Shown: positions 12,546 to 23,890 of the stretch, one piece after another
Layout: the number at the start of each line of letters is the position of its first letter
Position numbering within the stretch: position 1 is the stretch's first letter
Assembly (NCBI GenBank): GCA_905331475.1
Contig: CAJNYU010002520.1
Location: 248,001 to 312,000, forward strand
Direction: 5' to 3'
Length of the DNA stretch: 64,000 bases
Source of the DNA: Rotaria socialis
Lineage: Eukaryota; Rotifera; Eurotatoria; Philodinida; Philodinidae
Position numbers and translations under genes: made by a program
Notes under the pieces: model-generated
What the model saw: the letters and a program-made list of their open reading frames with translations, nothing else
What the model was told of the DNA's origin: nothing
Database searches by the model: none

Positions 12546-12620
12546 AAAAATATCTTGAGGGTGCGGGTATGGGTATGTTTATCTCTCTTCACACCCACAC
12601 TCACACCCAAGATATTTTTT
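12546..12620. repeat. Inverted repeat with telomere-like TGTGGG tracts
   Basis: The left arm runs AATATCTTGAGGGTGCGGG and onward. The right arm is its near reverse complement and ends CAAGATATT. The stem would be about 30 nt around a short pyrimidine-rich loop. Read on the minus strand, the right arm contains GTGTGGGTGTG, resembling the TGTGGG telomere repeat reported for bdelloids. The telomere link is inference. Confidence 0.6.
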
Positions 12621-12813
12621 AAACTAGCTTTTTCCTATCATTTATCGTCATTCCCAGCTCATATATACTCTTTCAATTATAGATTACGTTTAACTTAATT
12701 AGATAAGTCGATAGATCCATTGATAGCCATTTGTTAAAAGTGATAATATATATTGAATTAAAAGATAGAACATTTATTAATTCAGATATTTAATTCCTTG
12801 AAAAGATGTTGAA

Positions 12814-12981
12814 TTACAAAATTAGATTAAGCAAATTTCTTAAAGGTATCCTTTCACCAGAATAGGTACTACTGTATTGAGTTAGGCAATATTGATATAA
12901 TTTAGATATTACATTAAATGTATGCCGATATTTTTTATCATCAAAAGCTAATTTAGCTGCTTCAAGAATATCTATTACCAT
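12814..12981 (-). CDS. Short coding-like frame, possible fragment of an unidentified gene
   Basis: A 55-aa frame, MVIDILEAAKLAFDDKKY onward, ends at a TAA. Composition is protein-like (charged and amphipathic, few low-complexity runs), unlike most chance frames in this AT-rich DNA. Just upstream on the minus strand, near 13050-13100, lies a second short coding-like stretch (MNAIKISRRFNLFDIS) followed by a good GTAAG donor. Its phase does not join cleanly to this frame. I do not recognise either piece; they may be a decaying gene or an unresolved small gene. No TE motif is seen. Confidence 0.25.
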   Translation of the reverse strand: MVIDILEAAKLAFDDKKYRHTFNVISKLYQYCLTQYSSTYSGERIPLRNLLNLIL

Positions 12982-13299
12982 TTGATACTTCTTTATATAC
13001 TATACTATATAATCAACAGATAGTATATAGATGGCAGTTCTTACCAGAGATATCGAATAAGTTAAAACGACGAGATATCTTTATTGCATTCATTCGGTGT
13101 CGATTGTAAGTATATTTTGAATCAATTGAACTTGAATTGTATGAAGATTTTTATTTTCTATTAAATATTTTTCTTATTCTCTGCTTTTTCGACGAATCTA
13201 TATTGTAATTACATACCAATGTTGAAATTTCTAGTTGACTAGGCAAAACTTATAAAATGTATGTATTTCATAATGAAAAACGTTCTCAATTAAACAGAA

Positions 13300-14793
13300 A
13301 TGCCTATAGTAGAATTAATTCCATTAGGTAAAGGCAACCATATTAATCTTGATGACACTGTAACAACCACAATCGGCCGTACATTACATACAGGTTGTAT
13401 GGATAATAGAATATCTCGTAATCATGCCCAGTTATTCATAAAATCCGATGGAACATTATGGATAAAATCGATACATGATAATCCAACGTTTTATAAAACA
13501 AAAGCAAATCAAATAGTTACTCTAAAGAAAGATAAAGAATATCAACTACATGATAATGATCAATTTGGTCTTCTGCCAGATGAATATTTTTATCAAGTTT
13601 CAATTAAATCACACGATCAAGAATTAGAAAAACCTCTTGAATCAGATCCGATAATCGATTCAACAACAATACCAAAATCTCCAATTCAACTGAATGAAGT
13701 ATTAGCCACCGAAGACGATGACGAGAAAAAAATGGAATCAAAAACTAGTTCTAATTCAAGTAAAACTCGTGCACTACCAATTTGGATATCGAATAGTTCG
13801 ATATCAGCATCAAAACGAGATAAAGAACAAGACAAAGACGCAACAGACACTGCTGCATCGGCGAAGAAACAAATATGTAAATATCTTATTATTATTTTGT
13901 TCTTGTCTGAGTTTTTATCAATATTATCTATGAATTAGATTCTGAAAGACAAAAGACCAAAGAAATCACGTATGAGAATGATGAATCTACTGCTGTTGCT
14001 TCAACAGGTTGAAAGTTTCTCGTTCGTCATTCTCATATAATGATATCAATTCTATATTTATTACAGAAAAAACTAGTATATCTAATGATGTCGATTCAAG
14101 TACAGACAATCAGACATCATCAACAGCTGCTACTTCTACTAAAAGAGAACAATGTGTATTTGGAGAATCTTGCTATAGGAAAAATGCTACTCATCGTCAG
14201 CAAGCTAGTCATCCTGGTGATCTTGATTGGAATAATGAAGAAAATGATAAAAATAAAGCAAAACCTGAATGTCCTTATGGTCATGAATGCTATAGAAAAA
14301 ATCTTGAACATCTGAATCAATATCATCATTCTAAAAGAAGTTCTATTGAAATTAAAGATAAACGAAGCACAAGAAAACGCAAAAGTAACTTGTCTATTGA
14401 TACATACGTGTAAAAACACTATTTACCTTTCAGCAAGTCAAGTCGACGACGACGATGATGGCTTACCGAATGAATATGATTATAATGACAGTTTTATCGA
14501 TGATGAAACAACTGGCGGTAGTAGCTGTGCTTCTGATAAAGAAGGTACATTGTCTAGAAAAAAATATATTTGACTTTGATCATATATTTATTATAGAAAG
14601 TAGTGAATCTCCTGGTGATATTGAATGGAAACCATCTAAAGATCCCAGGTATACGAGTAATACTGACGATGATTCGTCCGATGAAAGTGATTTTGATTTA
14701 ACAAAACAAGAATCAGCTGAATTTACCAAAGGTTCGACCACTAAAACTCGTGATTCAGCGATGAAAAAATCTCGCCTAGAAGACGATGACTAA
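13300..14793 (+). CDS. APLF: Aprataxin and PNK-like factor (APLF)
   Basis: Five exons, join(13300..13876,13939..14007,14067..14384,14434..14544,14597..14793), give 423 aa in consistent phase. An N-terminal FHA domain (about residues 1-105) has GRTLHTGCMDNRISRNHAQ and IKSIHDNPTFYK, matching the APLF FHA that binds CK2-phosphorylated XRCC1/XRCC4. Two PBZ zinc fingers follow, both C-x5-C-x6-H-x5-H: C245/C251/H258/H264 and C284/C290/H297/H303, each with CYRKN. They bind poly(ADP-ribose). The acidic tail carries PNEYDYNDSFIDDE, almost the vertebrate APLF histone-chaperone tail. The protein should act in the nucleus in non-homologous end joining and PAR-directed break repair. The second intron uses an unusual GTTGAA donor, but retaining it would introduce a stop. 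Confidence 0.95.
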
Positions 14794-16974
14794 TCCTGTA
14801 ATCATGTATATTTTTCTAAATATTTTTAATGTTGTACAAGACCAAAAGACCTAATCGTATAACAGCTTACTGTTTTCGGTAATGAATGTGTTCTATGCTC
14901 TTCCTATGGGTGAAAATATATAGCTTATCATGGCGAAATATATAGATGTCATATTGATATTAAGGAAACAAGCTTATTTATATACGTACGAGAGATCGTT
15001 TGTTTAGAAAATCAATCGTGAAGAAAATTTTATTGGCATTGATAGTAAATAAATTAGTCTGCATTTATTAATATGTCGCAAAGAATCGATCTATATTTCA
15101 TGTAAAACGTTAGCGCATAAAAATTTCATAGCATGAATATAGTCTCCGCATGTTTCCCGATACCATGGCATGTTTGTAAATAAAGTATATAGAAATAAAG
15201 TAATTGAATCGATTTTTTTATTTTTTAATAATGAAAGAATAAAATATTTCTCTGTGCGCATTATCGACTGTTTTTCGATTCTGTATAACATTTTATATTC
15301 AAAAACAGATTCAATCAAGCTTCCTCCCGATTGCATGGGTTTAAATGCGTATGAAACTTATTTCTCGATGTAGAATAATATATTTAGACTCGTTGAGACA
15401 CAACTATTATTTATACGAATTTCTATGATAGAAATATCGAATATTAGCATTGTTGTACTCTTATTTTAAATTACCTTTCGTCGGGTGTAGGCAGAAAAAA
15501 CATTACCTGATTCTTTATAACTAAAGATGTAATGAAAATTTGATGCCTTGTGCTGTAAACTACATTCGATATTTGTAATATGCTACAAAAAGATAAGTTC
15601 AAATTGATATGAATATTTTATAATCAAATGCAAAGATAAAAATCACAAAAACGTGCGACCAATTTGAAACAATCTACTTGGCTTATGATTAAAAGTATTA
15701 ACATTAAGAGTCGATTAATATTACACTTTCATAATCAAGTATAAGAACAAGAAAAACTTCAGATAATAAAATAGCAAAGTAACTTTTTTTCTGTCTGATC
15801 CTTCACAAATAAGGACGCAGTTGGTTGCTGTGACAAAAAAATAATTAGGACGAAATCTTTTCTTTTTTTGTATTTTACGAATCAAACTTTTGTAATAAAA
15901 TCTGAAAGATCTTCTATTGTTTCTCTGCTTCATATTTCTTTTTATATTTCGTAGAAGTAATTACAGATGTTATTATCATAATATACTTGAAATTAATCAA
16001 AAATGAGATAAATAAACATCATCGAGACCTTTTGCAATTATGCTATGTTTTTAGACTGACAGCAGTTTATGTTATTGTTACTCGAATTCTACTCTATAGT
16101 ATCGAACTCAAAGACGATGATTTCAATTAGTTTTACTGTTGTTACCACGCAAAATGCACTACGATTTTCGATAGATGATATTTTGGCACATTCAAATTCT
16201 ATTCGTATATTGATGAATATCAGATAAGTATATATATATATATATATATACAGATGTAATCAATAGTTTACCAGATGCCCTTATTGAAAAGATCATTTTG
16301 ATTGATCTTCAAGTAAAATTTTGATATATATATATAATTTTTTGTATCATTTCAACTTCAAAATGAGAGAATTATAGTCGAAGTTATAGGTATAAACCAC
16401 ACAAAACTACGATGAATAACCTTGTTATTTCCTATCGCTTGTTAAAGTCAACACGATTGAACATAGTTTCTGATACACGTGCATGTCGGACGTGTACGAA
16501 TCGTGGAAGTCTTTTTATTTGAACATGCGTCTGTTGCCACACATTACCATGAGTAGCTCTGCTTCATTCTGTTACATACCAAAATTCTATAGCGATTTCT
16601 TTTATTATAAAATATTCAAAAAAAAAGACAGAAGAGTGTACTTTTTTCCTAAGTGCCAGAGCTGAAACAAGTTCTTACACCACCACTTTACTCTTCGAAA
16701 CAATCCTTATGACTATGATCGAGTATCCTTGAGAAATTTCAAGGTCCAAACCTTTTTTCTTGGCTATTGTGAAAGCATCCAAAATAAATTATATGTTCTA
16801 GTAGTACTAATGCGACCTCTATCGATGAAATTATCATTGGCTTATGGGAAGAATTAATCATTGCAAATAAATATTCCTCTGTACATCTTTTCATTTGTGT
16901 TTGTCCATAGATCCATTGATTTTCTTGCAACATTTACTTTTTAGATTTACTCAATTTCTAAACTTGAATAAACA
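14794..16974. other. Intergenic between APLF and ADRM1
   Basis: APLF 3' flank followed by the ADRM1 promoter side. A TA microsatellite lies at about 16229-16250. Several short open frames (e.g. 15091-15336, 15721-15933, 16483-16665) are low-complexity and lack recognisable features. Confidence 0.5.
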
Positions 16975-18700
16975 ATGTCGTTATTCGGTGGAGCTGCATC
17001 GCAAGCTCGTAGTCGAAATTTAGTCGAATTTAAAGCAGGAAAAATGAATCTACGTGGTACAATGGTGTGTTACATAAAATGTCGTAATAATTTGTTGCTA
17101 TTCATTGATTTTTTTTTCACATTGTAGGTCCATCCAGATAAACGCAAAGGTCTTGTCTATTTATATCAAGGGAATGATATGTTAATGCATTTCTGTTGGA
17201 AAGAACGATCCAATAATACACCAGAAGACGATCTGGTTATATTTCCCGATGAAATTGAATTTAAAAAGGTTACACAAAATACTACAGGTAAGAAATATTG
17301 AATCAATGACTTTGAAGAAGCACTATCATTTGCATTCACAGGTCGTGTTTTTATACTTAAATGGAGAAGCAATGCTCGGAAATTATTCTTTTGGATGCAA
17401 GAGTCACAAGACGATAAAGATGAAGAATGGTGTAAAAAAATCAACGATCTGGTAAAATTAATCTCTCTTTTTTAAATTTTAATATAGTGTAAGACAATAC
17501 TTTCCTTCTGATTAGCTAAATCATCCACCAACACCAGGATTCGGTGATGACAGCAGTGGAACTAGTGGATTAGGCGGTGGTGCTCATCCATTACAATCTC
17601 TAATGGATCGAATGACTGGAAGCGGTGGAGCAGGTGGTATTGATCCGAATGATTTATCCAATGTGTTGCGTGGTAAAGAGTTACTATTTTCATCATTAAA
17701 ATAACTATTTGTTGATTGTTCTAAAATATAGGAATGAATCCGAGTGACTTAGCATCATTGTTATCTTCTGTTGGAAGCGGTGGTGGTGCTTCTGGCTTAA
17801 TGCAAGGTAGTCATCGTGGTAGAGTATTGCCTGGTTCATCAAATCAACACGCAACATCTGTTCTAGATGCATTTTCACAACAAACACCGGATTCACGTCC
17901 AAATACAGCACCTGCTGGAACTCGTACTTCTGCAGCAGCAGCAGCAGCTGCAACAGCTACCGGTGGAACGACATCGACTTCAAGCAATCGTCCGAGTGGT
18001 TCATCATCGAAACCTCGTAATGCTGGAACAAGTTCATCGCCATCAACTGCTCCTACTGCTGCTCCTGCTGCTCCAAAAATTGCAGCAACTACAGGTTCGG
18101 CTGGTGCATCGAAAAGTGGTGCTATTCAATTGAGTGCACTCTCAAATATTTTGGCTAATTTAAGCGATAGAAGTACAACACAAGAAGCTACTGGTGCAGC
18201 ACCCGCTAATAAACCAGCTATTGATCTTTATGATATAATGACTACTGAGGTGAATTTTATTATTTAATCAGAAGAAATATTCTTTGTTTTTATCTTCTTA
18301 GAATTTAATTCCAATATTAAGCAATAAAGATGTTCAAGAAAGTTTACGAGCTCATTTGCCTGAAGGTAGTACAATAACAGGTTCAGAAAAAGAATTGAGA
18401 GATTCAATTCAATCGCCACAGTTTCGACAAGCTGTTGGTACATTCAGGTTTGTCTGATCATCTTTTTCATTAGAATTAAATATTTGTTCTTTTTTTCACT
18501 TTGTCTCGTTTAGTGTAGCTTTACAAACAGGACAATTAGGACCAGTTTTGGCTCAATTTGGTTTACCAGACGAAGCAATAACCGCTGCAAATGAAGGTGA
18601 CATACAGGCCTTTGCTCAAGCAATGGAAAAACATTTTAAAAAATCGAACGAAGGAACTGAAGAAAAAAAGCCCACTGACAACACGATGGATACAAGTTGA
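16975..18700 (+). CDS. ADRM1: Proteasomal ubiquitin receptor ADRM1/Rpn13
   Basis: Seven exons, join(16975..17064,17128..17287,17342..17451,17516..17672,17732..18249,18302..18447,18514..18700), give 455 aa. The N-terminal Pru domain (about residues 1-120) carries [43 protein letters not shown] and [18 protein letters not shown]; it binds ubiquitin and Rpn2. A Gly/Ser/Ala/Thr-rich linker follows, then the C-terminal DEUBAD domain (from [21 protein letters not shown] to [11 protein letters not shown]...[10 protein letters not shown]), which binds and activates UCH37/UCHL5. The protein acts at the 26S proteasome base. The length fits the family (human 407 aa), with a longer alanine-rich linker. 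All introns are 52-64 nt. Confidence 0.97.
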
Positions 18701-18992
18701 TCAAGAAATACATTAATTGCCTAATCATTTGTTTTTCTTGACTCGTTTTTTGATTTGAATTTGAAAAAAACTAAAGTATACTTGGATTGTATGCAATCAT
18801 TTTTCGTTTTTTTATTATTTACCGATAGCCAACATAATAAGACAACAATTTCAGTTCTCGTCTTTTCTCGATTCAAATAATTACATTTAGAACAAGAAAA
18901 ACACTGCCGTAACAAGATATATTTGGCTGTTCTAAACATGAGTCATCAATTGGTTTGTTTGCTTTTACTATCAAAGAAATGACACAATATCA

Positions 18993-18998
18993 AATAAA
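18993..18998 (+). terminator. Poly(A) signal of ADRM1
   Basis: AATAAA about 290 nt past the ADRM1 stop, the first canonical hexamer in a 3'-UTR-like stretch. Confidence 0.5.
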
Positions 18999-19375
18999 GA
19001 AAACAAAAAATTGTGCTCGCCTATGAAAAAAATTATTTATTCTTGCTGAAGTCTTTTCTTCTCTTTTCTAAGGTTAACAGTCAACTCTACGATCACGCCA
19101 TTTTCTACCGCTGATAATAATACTTGATTCAAAGTAAACTTCTTGTACATCTCGTTGTGTTAGCTGTCGAATCGTACATACATATAGATACCCATTTTCT
19201 CATATGAATTTAATGGACACTAGATGGTCGTTTGTTGTTCAACTTTGTCCTTGACACTTACCGGCGTAAACACACGGATAATTACTTCGGTCGTCAATAA
19301 GAAAAGAAAAGGAAAATTTATTTTTTGTTCTTTTGTTCTGTGAACTCGCTAAATTTTATGAGTTTCACTATTAAG

Positions 19376-19479
19376 ATACTTCCGACTCCATATACTTGTT
19401 ATGAACAGAAAGGTAAAATTAAGAGAAAAAGAAAATTTTTTTGAGTTTACTTCATCAAACAATATGGTAAGGTATGTAA
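19376..19479 (+). repeat. Direct repeat copy 1 (duplicated at 20419-20522)
   Basis: These 104 bases, starting ATACTTCCGACTCC, recur identically immediately after the N at 20418 (offset 1043). The copy after the N then jumps directly to sequence equal to 20302 onward. See the findings for the assembly or haplotype explanation. Confidence 0.9.
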
Positions 19480-20301
19480 TGAATTGTTCAATTATCCTGC
19501 ATTCGCAAGAGTGCTCTTATAGTTTATTCTATTGATAAAGGTCAAACTACATTAAAAAAAGAAGATAACTAATCAAGACGCAAATGGTCATTGATTCGAA
19601 TATTCAATGAGTAATCATTGAACTTAAAGGTTGCTTTTATGGTAAATTTTTTCGTATAAAAAATTATCCTAAGCTATAGAAAATATTTGATAGATTAGAC
19701 GATTTTCCTCAGTCAGAATATTAAGTACAAAAGAGGTGTACACAGTACATCGCTTATCACCATCTGGAATGAGAATGTCGTGGTATTAGTGAATTGATTC
19801 ACTATTATTCGTAACTATTCTAAATCGAATGCATACTACGTTCTTGTGTAGAATGTATGAAATAATTGAAAATGTTGATCATGACGACCAGTTATTTGAA
19901 AAAAAAAGATAAACCACAAGGTTTACTATATCACTATAGGCTCTTATAAGGAAACCTACAATCTATTGAATATTTAATCTTTTAGGAAACTAATTTGCTT
20001 GTTCGATAAAGTTTTTCTTCGTAGGAAAAGATGAAATTTCTTTTCTAATAGTTATTGAAAATAGAATATACTTTCGAACGGATCTTCCAGGAAGAGCATC
20101 TACAGAGTATAATATTTCATCTAAAAATTTGCCTATCAAATCCAGAAGAAAACAGTTACATATGTATATCTATGACTTGCTTACTTATGCGTGTCAATTA
20201 TCTTCCGTGATTTTTTAGTTTTTTACATGCTACATTTCAAAGATATTGTTCGTTCCAAAAATAAAACCGCCCATCTGATCAGGTAATTACTAAACAGCAT
20301 C

Positions 20302-20417
20302 TAAGTAGTAACTTGTGATAAAAGTTATCGACCATTAGCAGATATGCATTGTTCAAGTAAGTGCTGTGTTAATTTCTCTTGTCTTTTTTCTCTCGTTCTT
20401 TCTTCGCCTTCTTCATC
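20302..20417 (+). repeat. Direct repeat copy 1 (duplicated at 20520-20635)
   Basis: This stretch ends at the N and recurs identically at 20520-20635 (offset 218), after which the sequence is unique. Together with the other repeat it shows the two sides of the N overlap. Confidence 0.9.
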
Positions 20418-20418
20418 N
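20418..20418. other. Assembly gap (single N)
   Basis: The only ambiguous base noticed in the window. Flanking sequence is present on both sides of it, so it marks a contig join, not missing sequence. Confidence 0.95.
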
Positions 20419-20912
20419 ATACTTCCGACTCCATATACTTGTTATGAACAGAAAGGTAAAATTAAGAGAAAAAGAAAATTTTTTTGAGTTTACTTCATCA
20501 AACAATATGGTAAGGTATGTAAGTAGTAACTTGTGATAAAAGTTATCGACCATTAGCAGATATGCATTGTTCAAGTAAGTGCTGTGTTAATTTCTCTTGT
20601 CTTTTTTCTCTCGTTCTTTCTTCGCCTTCTTCATCCTCTACTACTCATGAGTAGTATATCTATATTTTGTGAATTAAAAGAAGAGAACAACAAAATCCAT
20701 TTAAAAAGATATTTAGCGATGGAAAAAGGAGCAGCTGATGATGGTCTGACATCTGAATATGCGTATTCTCTTATCCGATTCTTTTTTCACTTAGATAGAA
20801 CATTTTCTACTATTGACACATGACAAAGATTATAGAATTTTTATTCTAGTCTATTATCGGTATTGTTTCTAAAAGGGTGATTGATGATTTTTTTTTCGAA
20901 TATAAATTACAG

Positions 20913-22295
20913 ATGGTCGTCGACGTACGTAAATTAAGTATTGGCTCGGGTCCAGCACGACCTGCTCATCAGCATGGACATTTTTGTGTTCGTGCATTTC
21001 ACCGTCTGATTTCTTATCCGAGTTATTCATTGTTTATATTATTTTTAATATATTTACAAATTATGGATATCATCCTTTACTTTAAAATTCGTACAAGAGA
21101 TCCACTCGATTTCAACTCATCAAATCAAACAAATACTCAAAGCGCCATTCATTCAGTTTATATATTCAATCCATTGCCAATAAAAAAGATTATGGTTGAA
21201 CCAATTGTAAGTATTGCAATTATTAATAGGGTTTTTATGATAAAAAAAGAAACGAGATTTATTGTTTTTATTATCTACATAGATCCATTATGTTCGTTCG
21301 CCCTTAGCTGAAAGCGTTGAAACAAAATTACATTTTACATACTATTTTCCATTTATATCAGCAAATGCTGTATCATTTTTTCATTGTTTTTTGTCAGTTG
21401 TATCAATGAAGTTCGTTGCAAGTGAATCATTTTCTCGACGTCAATTAGGTGTACTGATTTTCCAATTTCGTACCTTTCTTGATTGTCTTGATGGTGTGGT
21501 TTTTCGTGCACATTCAAATAATAAACGTTATAAATCTTACTATGGCGATTTTGGCTATTATGTTGATGCACTCAGTGACATACTAGGTGGTACATGTCTT
21601 ATTATTGGTTGTTTACTTTATTTTTATAAGGAACGTCCGTTTCGTTCAAAATCGACAGCGACAATAAATTCGAGCGTATCACCAGGTTCATCAGCAAGTG
21701 ATGGAAGTAGGGAAGATAACGATTTAATGATATTAAATCTTGAAGATGATCAATCATGCTCACATGCTGCTTCATCGCCGAGAAAAAATGATCTAAGTTC
21801 AAATTTACTTGAAACAAAAAGAACTATATTTATAACATTGTTAGTATTTTCATTACGTTATTCGATATCTGCATTTTTTTGGGATCGATATGTTCGTCTC
21901 TATGAACAGTTACTTGATTCGCAAACAGACACATTACAACAAAAGGTTTGAATTCATATTATTTATATTTAATAAAATAGTTCTCTTGTGTTCTTTTTTC
22001 TAGACTTTACAATTAAGTATTTTACATTCACCGTTGACGATAGTGATATTTTACTTATGGAGATATCAATGTGCACTTAGTCTTCAAGATTATTTGTTAT
22101 TTTCAATTTTCATTGATCGCACATGGGTATGTTTTGTTGCTTAGGACCATGAATTTTATTATTGTATGGTTCATTTAGGAATTTATACTTAAAACGAGTA
22201 CGATCGGTTGGTTTGCTTTAATGTTAACAGCATTTTTGACAGAATTACATGTTAATCAAGTGCAATCTCTATTTGCTGCTCTTACTATCGGTTAA
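20913..22295 (+). CDS. CDP-alcohol phosphatidyltransferase, ceramide phosphoethanolamine synthase-like
   Basis: Four exons, join(20913..21206,21283..21945,22004..22126,22179..22295), give 398 aa. The CDP-alcohol phosphotransferase signature is present in modified form: DCLDGVVFRAH, a spacer, then GDFGYYVDALSDILGG, i.e. DG..(A to F)R...G...D...D with all metal-binding Asp kept. Hydrophobic helices flank it. The long spacer, the upstream VRSPLAESVETKLHFTYYFP segment and ISANAVSFFH resemble insect ceramide phosphoethanolamine synthase. That enzyme transfers phosphoethanolamine from CDP-ethanolamine to ceramide in the Golgi lumen and replaces sphingomyelin synthase in some invertebrates. About seven TM segments are visible. 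The ATG follows a TTACAG acceptor-like site. An alternative call is a choline/ethanolamine phosphotransferase, which I think less likely. Confidence 0.8.
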
Positions 22296-22430
22296 CATTA
22301 AAAAATAAAAGAGCACAGTAGAATTAAGTATTAACTTTGTCTTTCTGTCAGTTTTGATGATTCATTTTGATTTTACAGGTTGTTTCTTTCTTAAAAAGCC
22401 AAATTGTATTGTTTGTATAAATATTGAGTA

Positions 22431-22436
22431 AATAAA
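22431..22436 (+). terminator. Poly(A) signal of CPES-like gene
   Basis: AATAAA about 135 nt after the stop codon, in a 3'-UTR-like context. Confidence 0.5.
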
Positions 22437-23110
22437 AACCCAAGCGATAAAAGCAAATTTTTTTAATTTTCAACGCAAAATCATGGTTTCCACGCTAGAA
22501 TGACTTAATTTGCTAAAAAATTGAGTGGAACGAAAAATAAAAGGAAAAGCTAAGATCGTGACAGCAGACAGAATAATTATGCTTATGTGTATTACAATTT
22601 AATAAAGATCGTTTGAATCAGGCTCAACAATAAATCGGGAATGTCATGTTGAACGGAAGCGCATTGAAAAGCAGTATACGTCTAAAAGTAGGAAGGCTTT
22701 TTGCGCACGATAAATTTTCATTTGCAACGAGATCGTTGTATAAATATAAGTGATAGGTTACAATTTGTCTAGTTAACCTATATCACGCATGTATGATGTC
22801 AAAGTCTACTAGAGGGATTAGAATTCATTGTAGTCATAGAAACTTACAGAGCTGCTAAGTCAATCTAATGTGTCATTGACTTATCGGAAGTTTTGAAAAC
22901 AAATAAATTTGATTAGACTGAATTTCTTGTGCCCAATGATTGACAATCTTCGTTTTCATCAAATGAAAACTTTTTCTAAACAAAAAAAAATCGTATTATG
23001 AATAAAACCAATGAAAATAATCTCATTTCTATACGAAAATTTATTTTATCTATTATGATTCGGTCAACCCGGCCGACCTCGTAATGTTCAATAAGTTTTC
23101 ATAGTAAAAA

Positions 23111-23377
23111 ATGTATGTGAAGGTATTTCGTAGACCTTGGTTTTTCAATATCAATCATAATACATCATTCGATATGATGAATAAACACAGGATGAATGCT
23201 TCATCCGGAATAGCAGCACGTCCAATCGAAGCCTACTATGATTTCTTCTGTGAATGGGTTAATCATACATGCAGTGATTCAATAGCGCCGATGAATAGTT
23301 CAAATTTAATGTGCTTTGTATGGGACTTACTAGGATTAGCAATTCATTTCATATCGGACTCAAATTTCAATGATTAA
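23111..23377 (+). CDS. Orphan small open frame
   Basis: An 88-aa frame; inner Mets give shorter forms. Its central part (RPIEAYYDFFCEWVNHTC) has mixed, protein-like composition with three Cys and few repeats, in contrast to most short frames here. No domain, signal peptide or homology is recognised, and no splice context is clear. It may be a chance frame. Confidence 0.18.
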   Translation: MYVKVFRRPWFFNINHNTSFDMMNKHRMNASSGIAARPIEAYYDFFCEWVNHTCSDSIAPMNSSNLMCFVWDLLGLAIHFISDSNFND

Positions 23378-23890
23378 AATTTGCATCAATAAGACGATTA
23401 GCCAAAAATTACACACGGCAGTTTCACGCAATACTCAACGTAAAAAATGAAGTGAAACGTAAATTGAATACGTCGGTTATTTTACGGGAATCATCGTTCT
23501 GATGTGAAACGTAACCGTGATTGTATTCACTCACGTATTCATTTTTTTTTATCAAATTGCTGTACGGATATTAATATAAATAATGTTTTTCGATTCATTT
23601 TAATCTATCTGACCAAGAAGATTTAGCTATCTCAAAATCATAACTGGACCCTGATAACTAAGTCTCTTTGAAGTGAGCAGATTGACTTCGAAACGTTTTT
23701 GATGATGGTGTATACGTAGATACTAAATGTGGGTCTGAATTCTGCGTAAAATCTGTGCATCTAGGCAAAAATAAAATTGGATCTTATTATTTTTGTGTCA
23801 CAAATAAACTAATATTTGTACAAAATAAAGAAGGAAAAAAACAGTATCATGTTATTGATTCGCTTGTTTGTGGCAATAGGTATCAAGAAA

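Larger units (their letters stand above)
11076..13299. other. Intergenic with TA microsatellites and hairpin
   Basis: Lies between the HDAC-like gene start (minus) and the APLF start (plus), so both promoters are here. It holds TA microsatellites at about 11319-11342 and 12255-12288, a G-rich/C-rich inverted repeat at 12546-12620, and a short minus-strand coding-like frame at 12814-12981. Nothing else is recognisable. Confidence 0.5.
18701..20912. other. Intergenic with assembly gap and duplicated flanks
   Basis: Begins with the ADRM1 3' UTR. A single N at 20418 is flanked by repeated sequence (see the two repeat entries). No coding gene is supported. A frame at 20647-20823 could belong to a 5' leader of the downstream gene but shows no domain. 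Confidence 0.6.
22296..23890. other. Intergenic, convergent gene ends
   Basis: Lies between the 3' ends of the CPES-like gene (plus) and the LRR gene (minus). It holds a poly(A) signal and GTGAAACGTAA direct repeats near 23450-23515. One orphan frame lies at 23111-23377. Confidence 0.5.

Noticed and set aside
19478-20302. 825-bp segment present on one side of the N join only, possible transposon
   Set aside because: No terminal inverted repeats, no open frame, and the 3-bp TAA match is as expected for a microhomology deletion.
23440-23540. GTGAAACGTAA direct repeats and facing CGT words, possible MITE
   Set aside because: Arms do not align into terminal inverted repeats, and no flanking duplication is visible.
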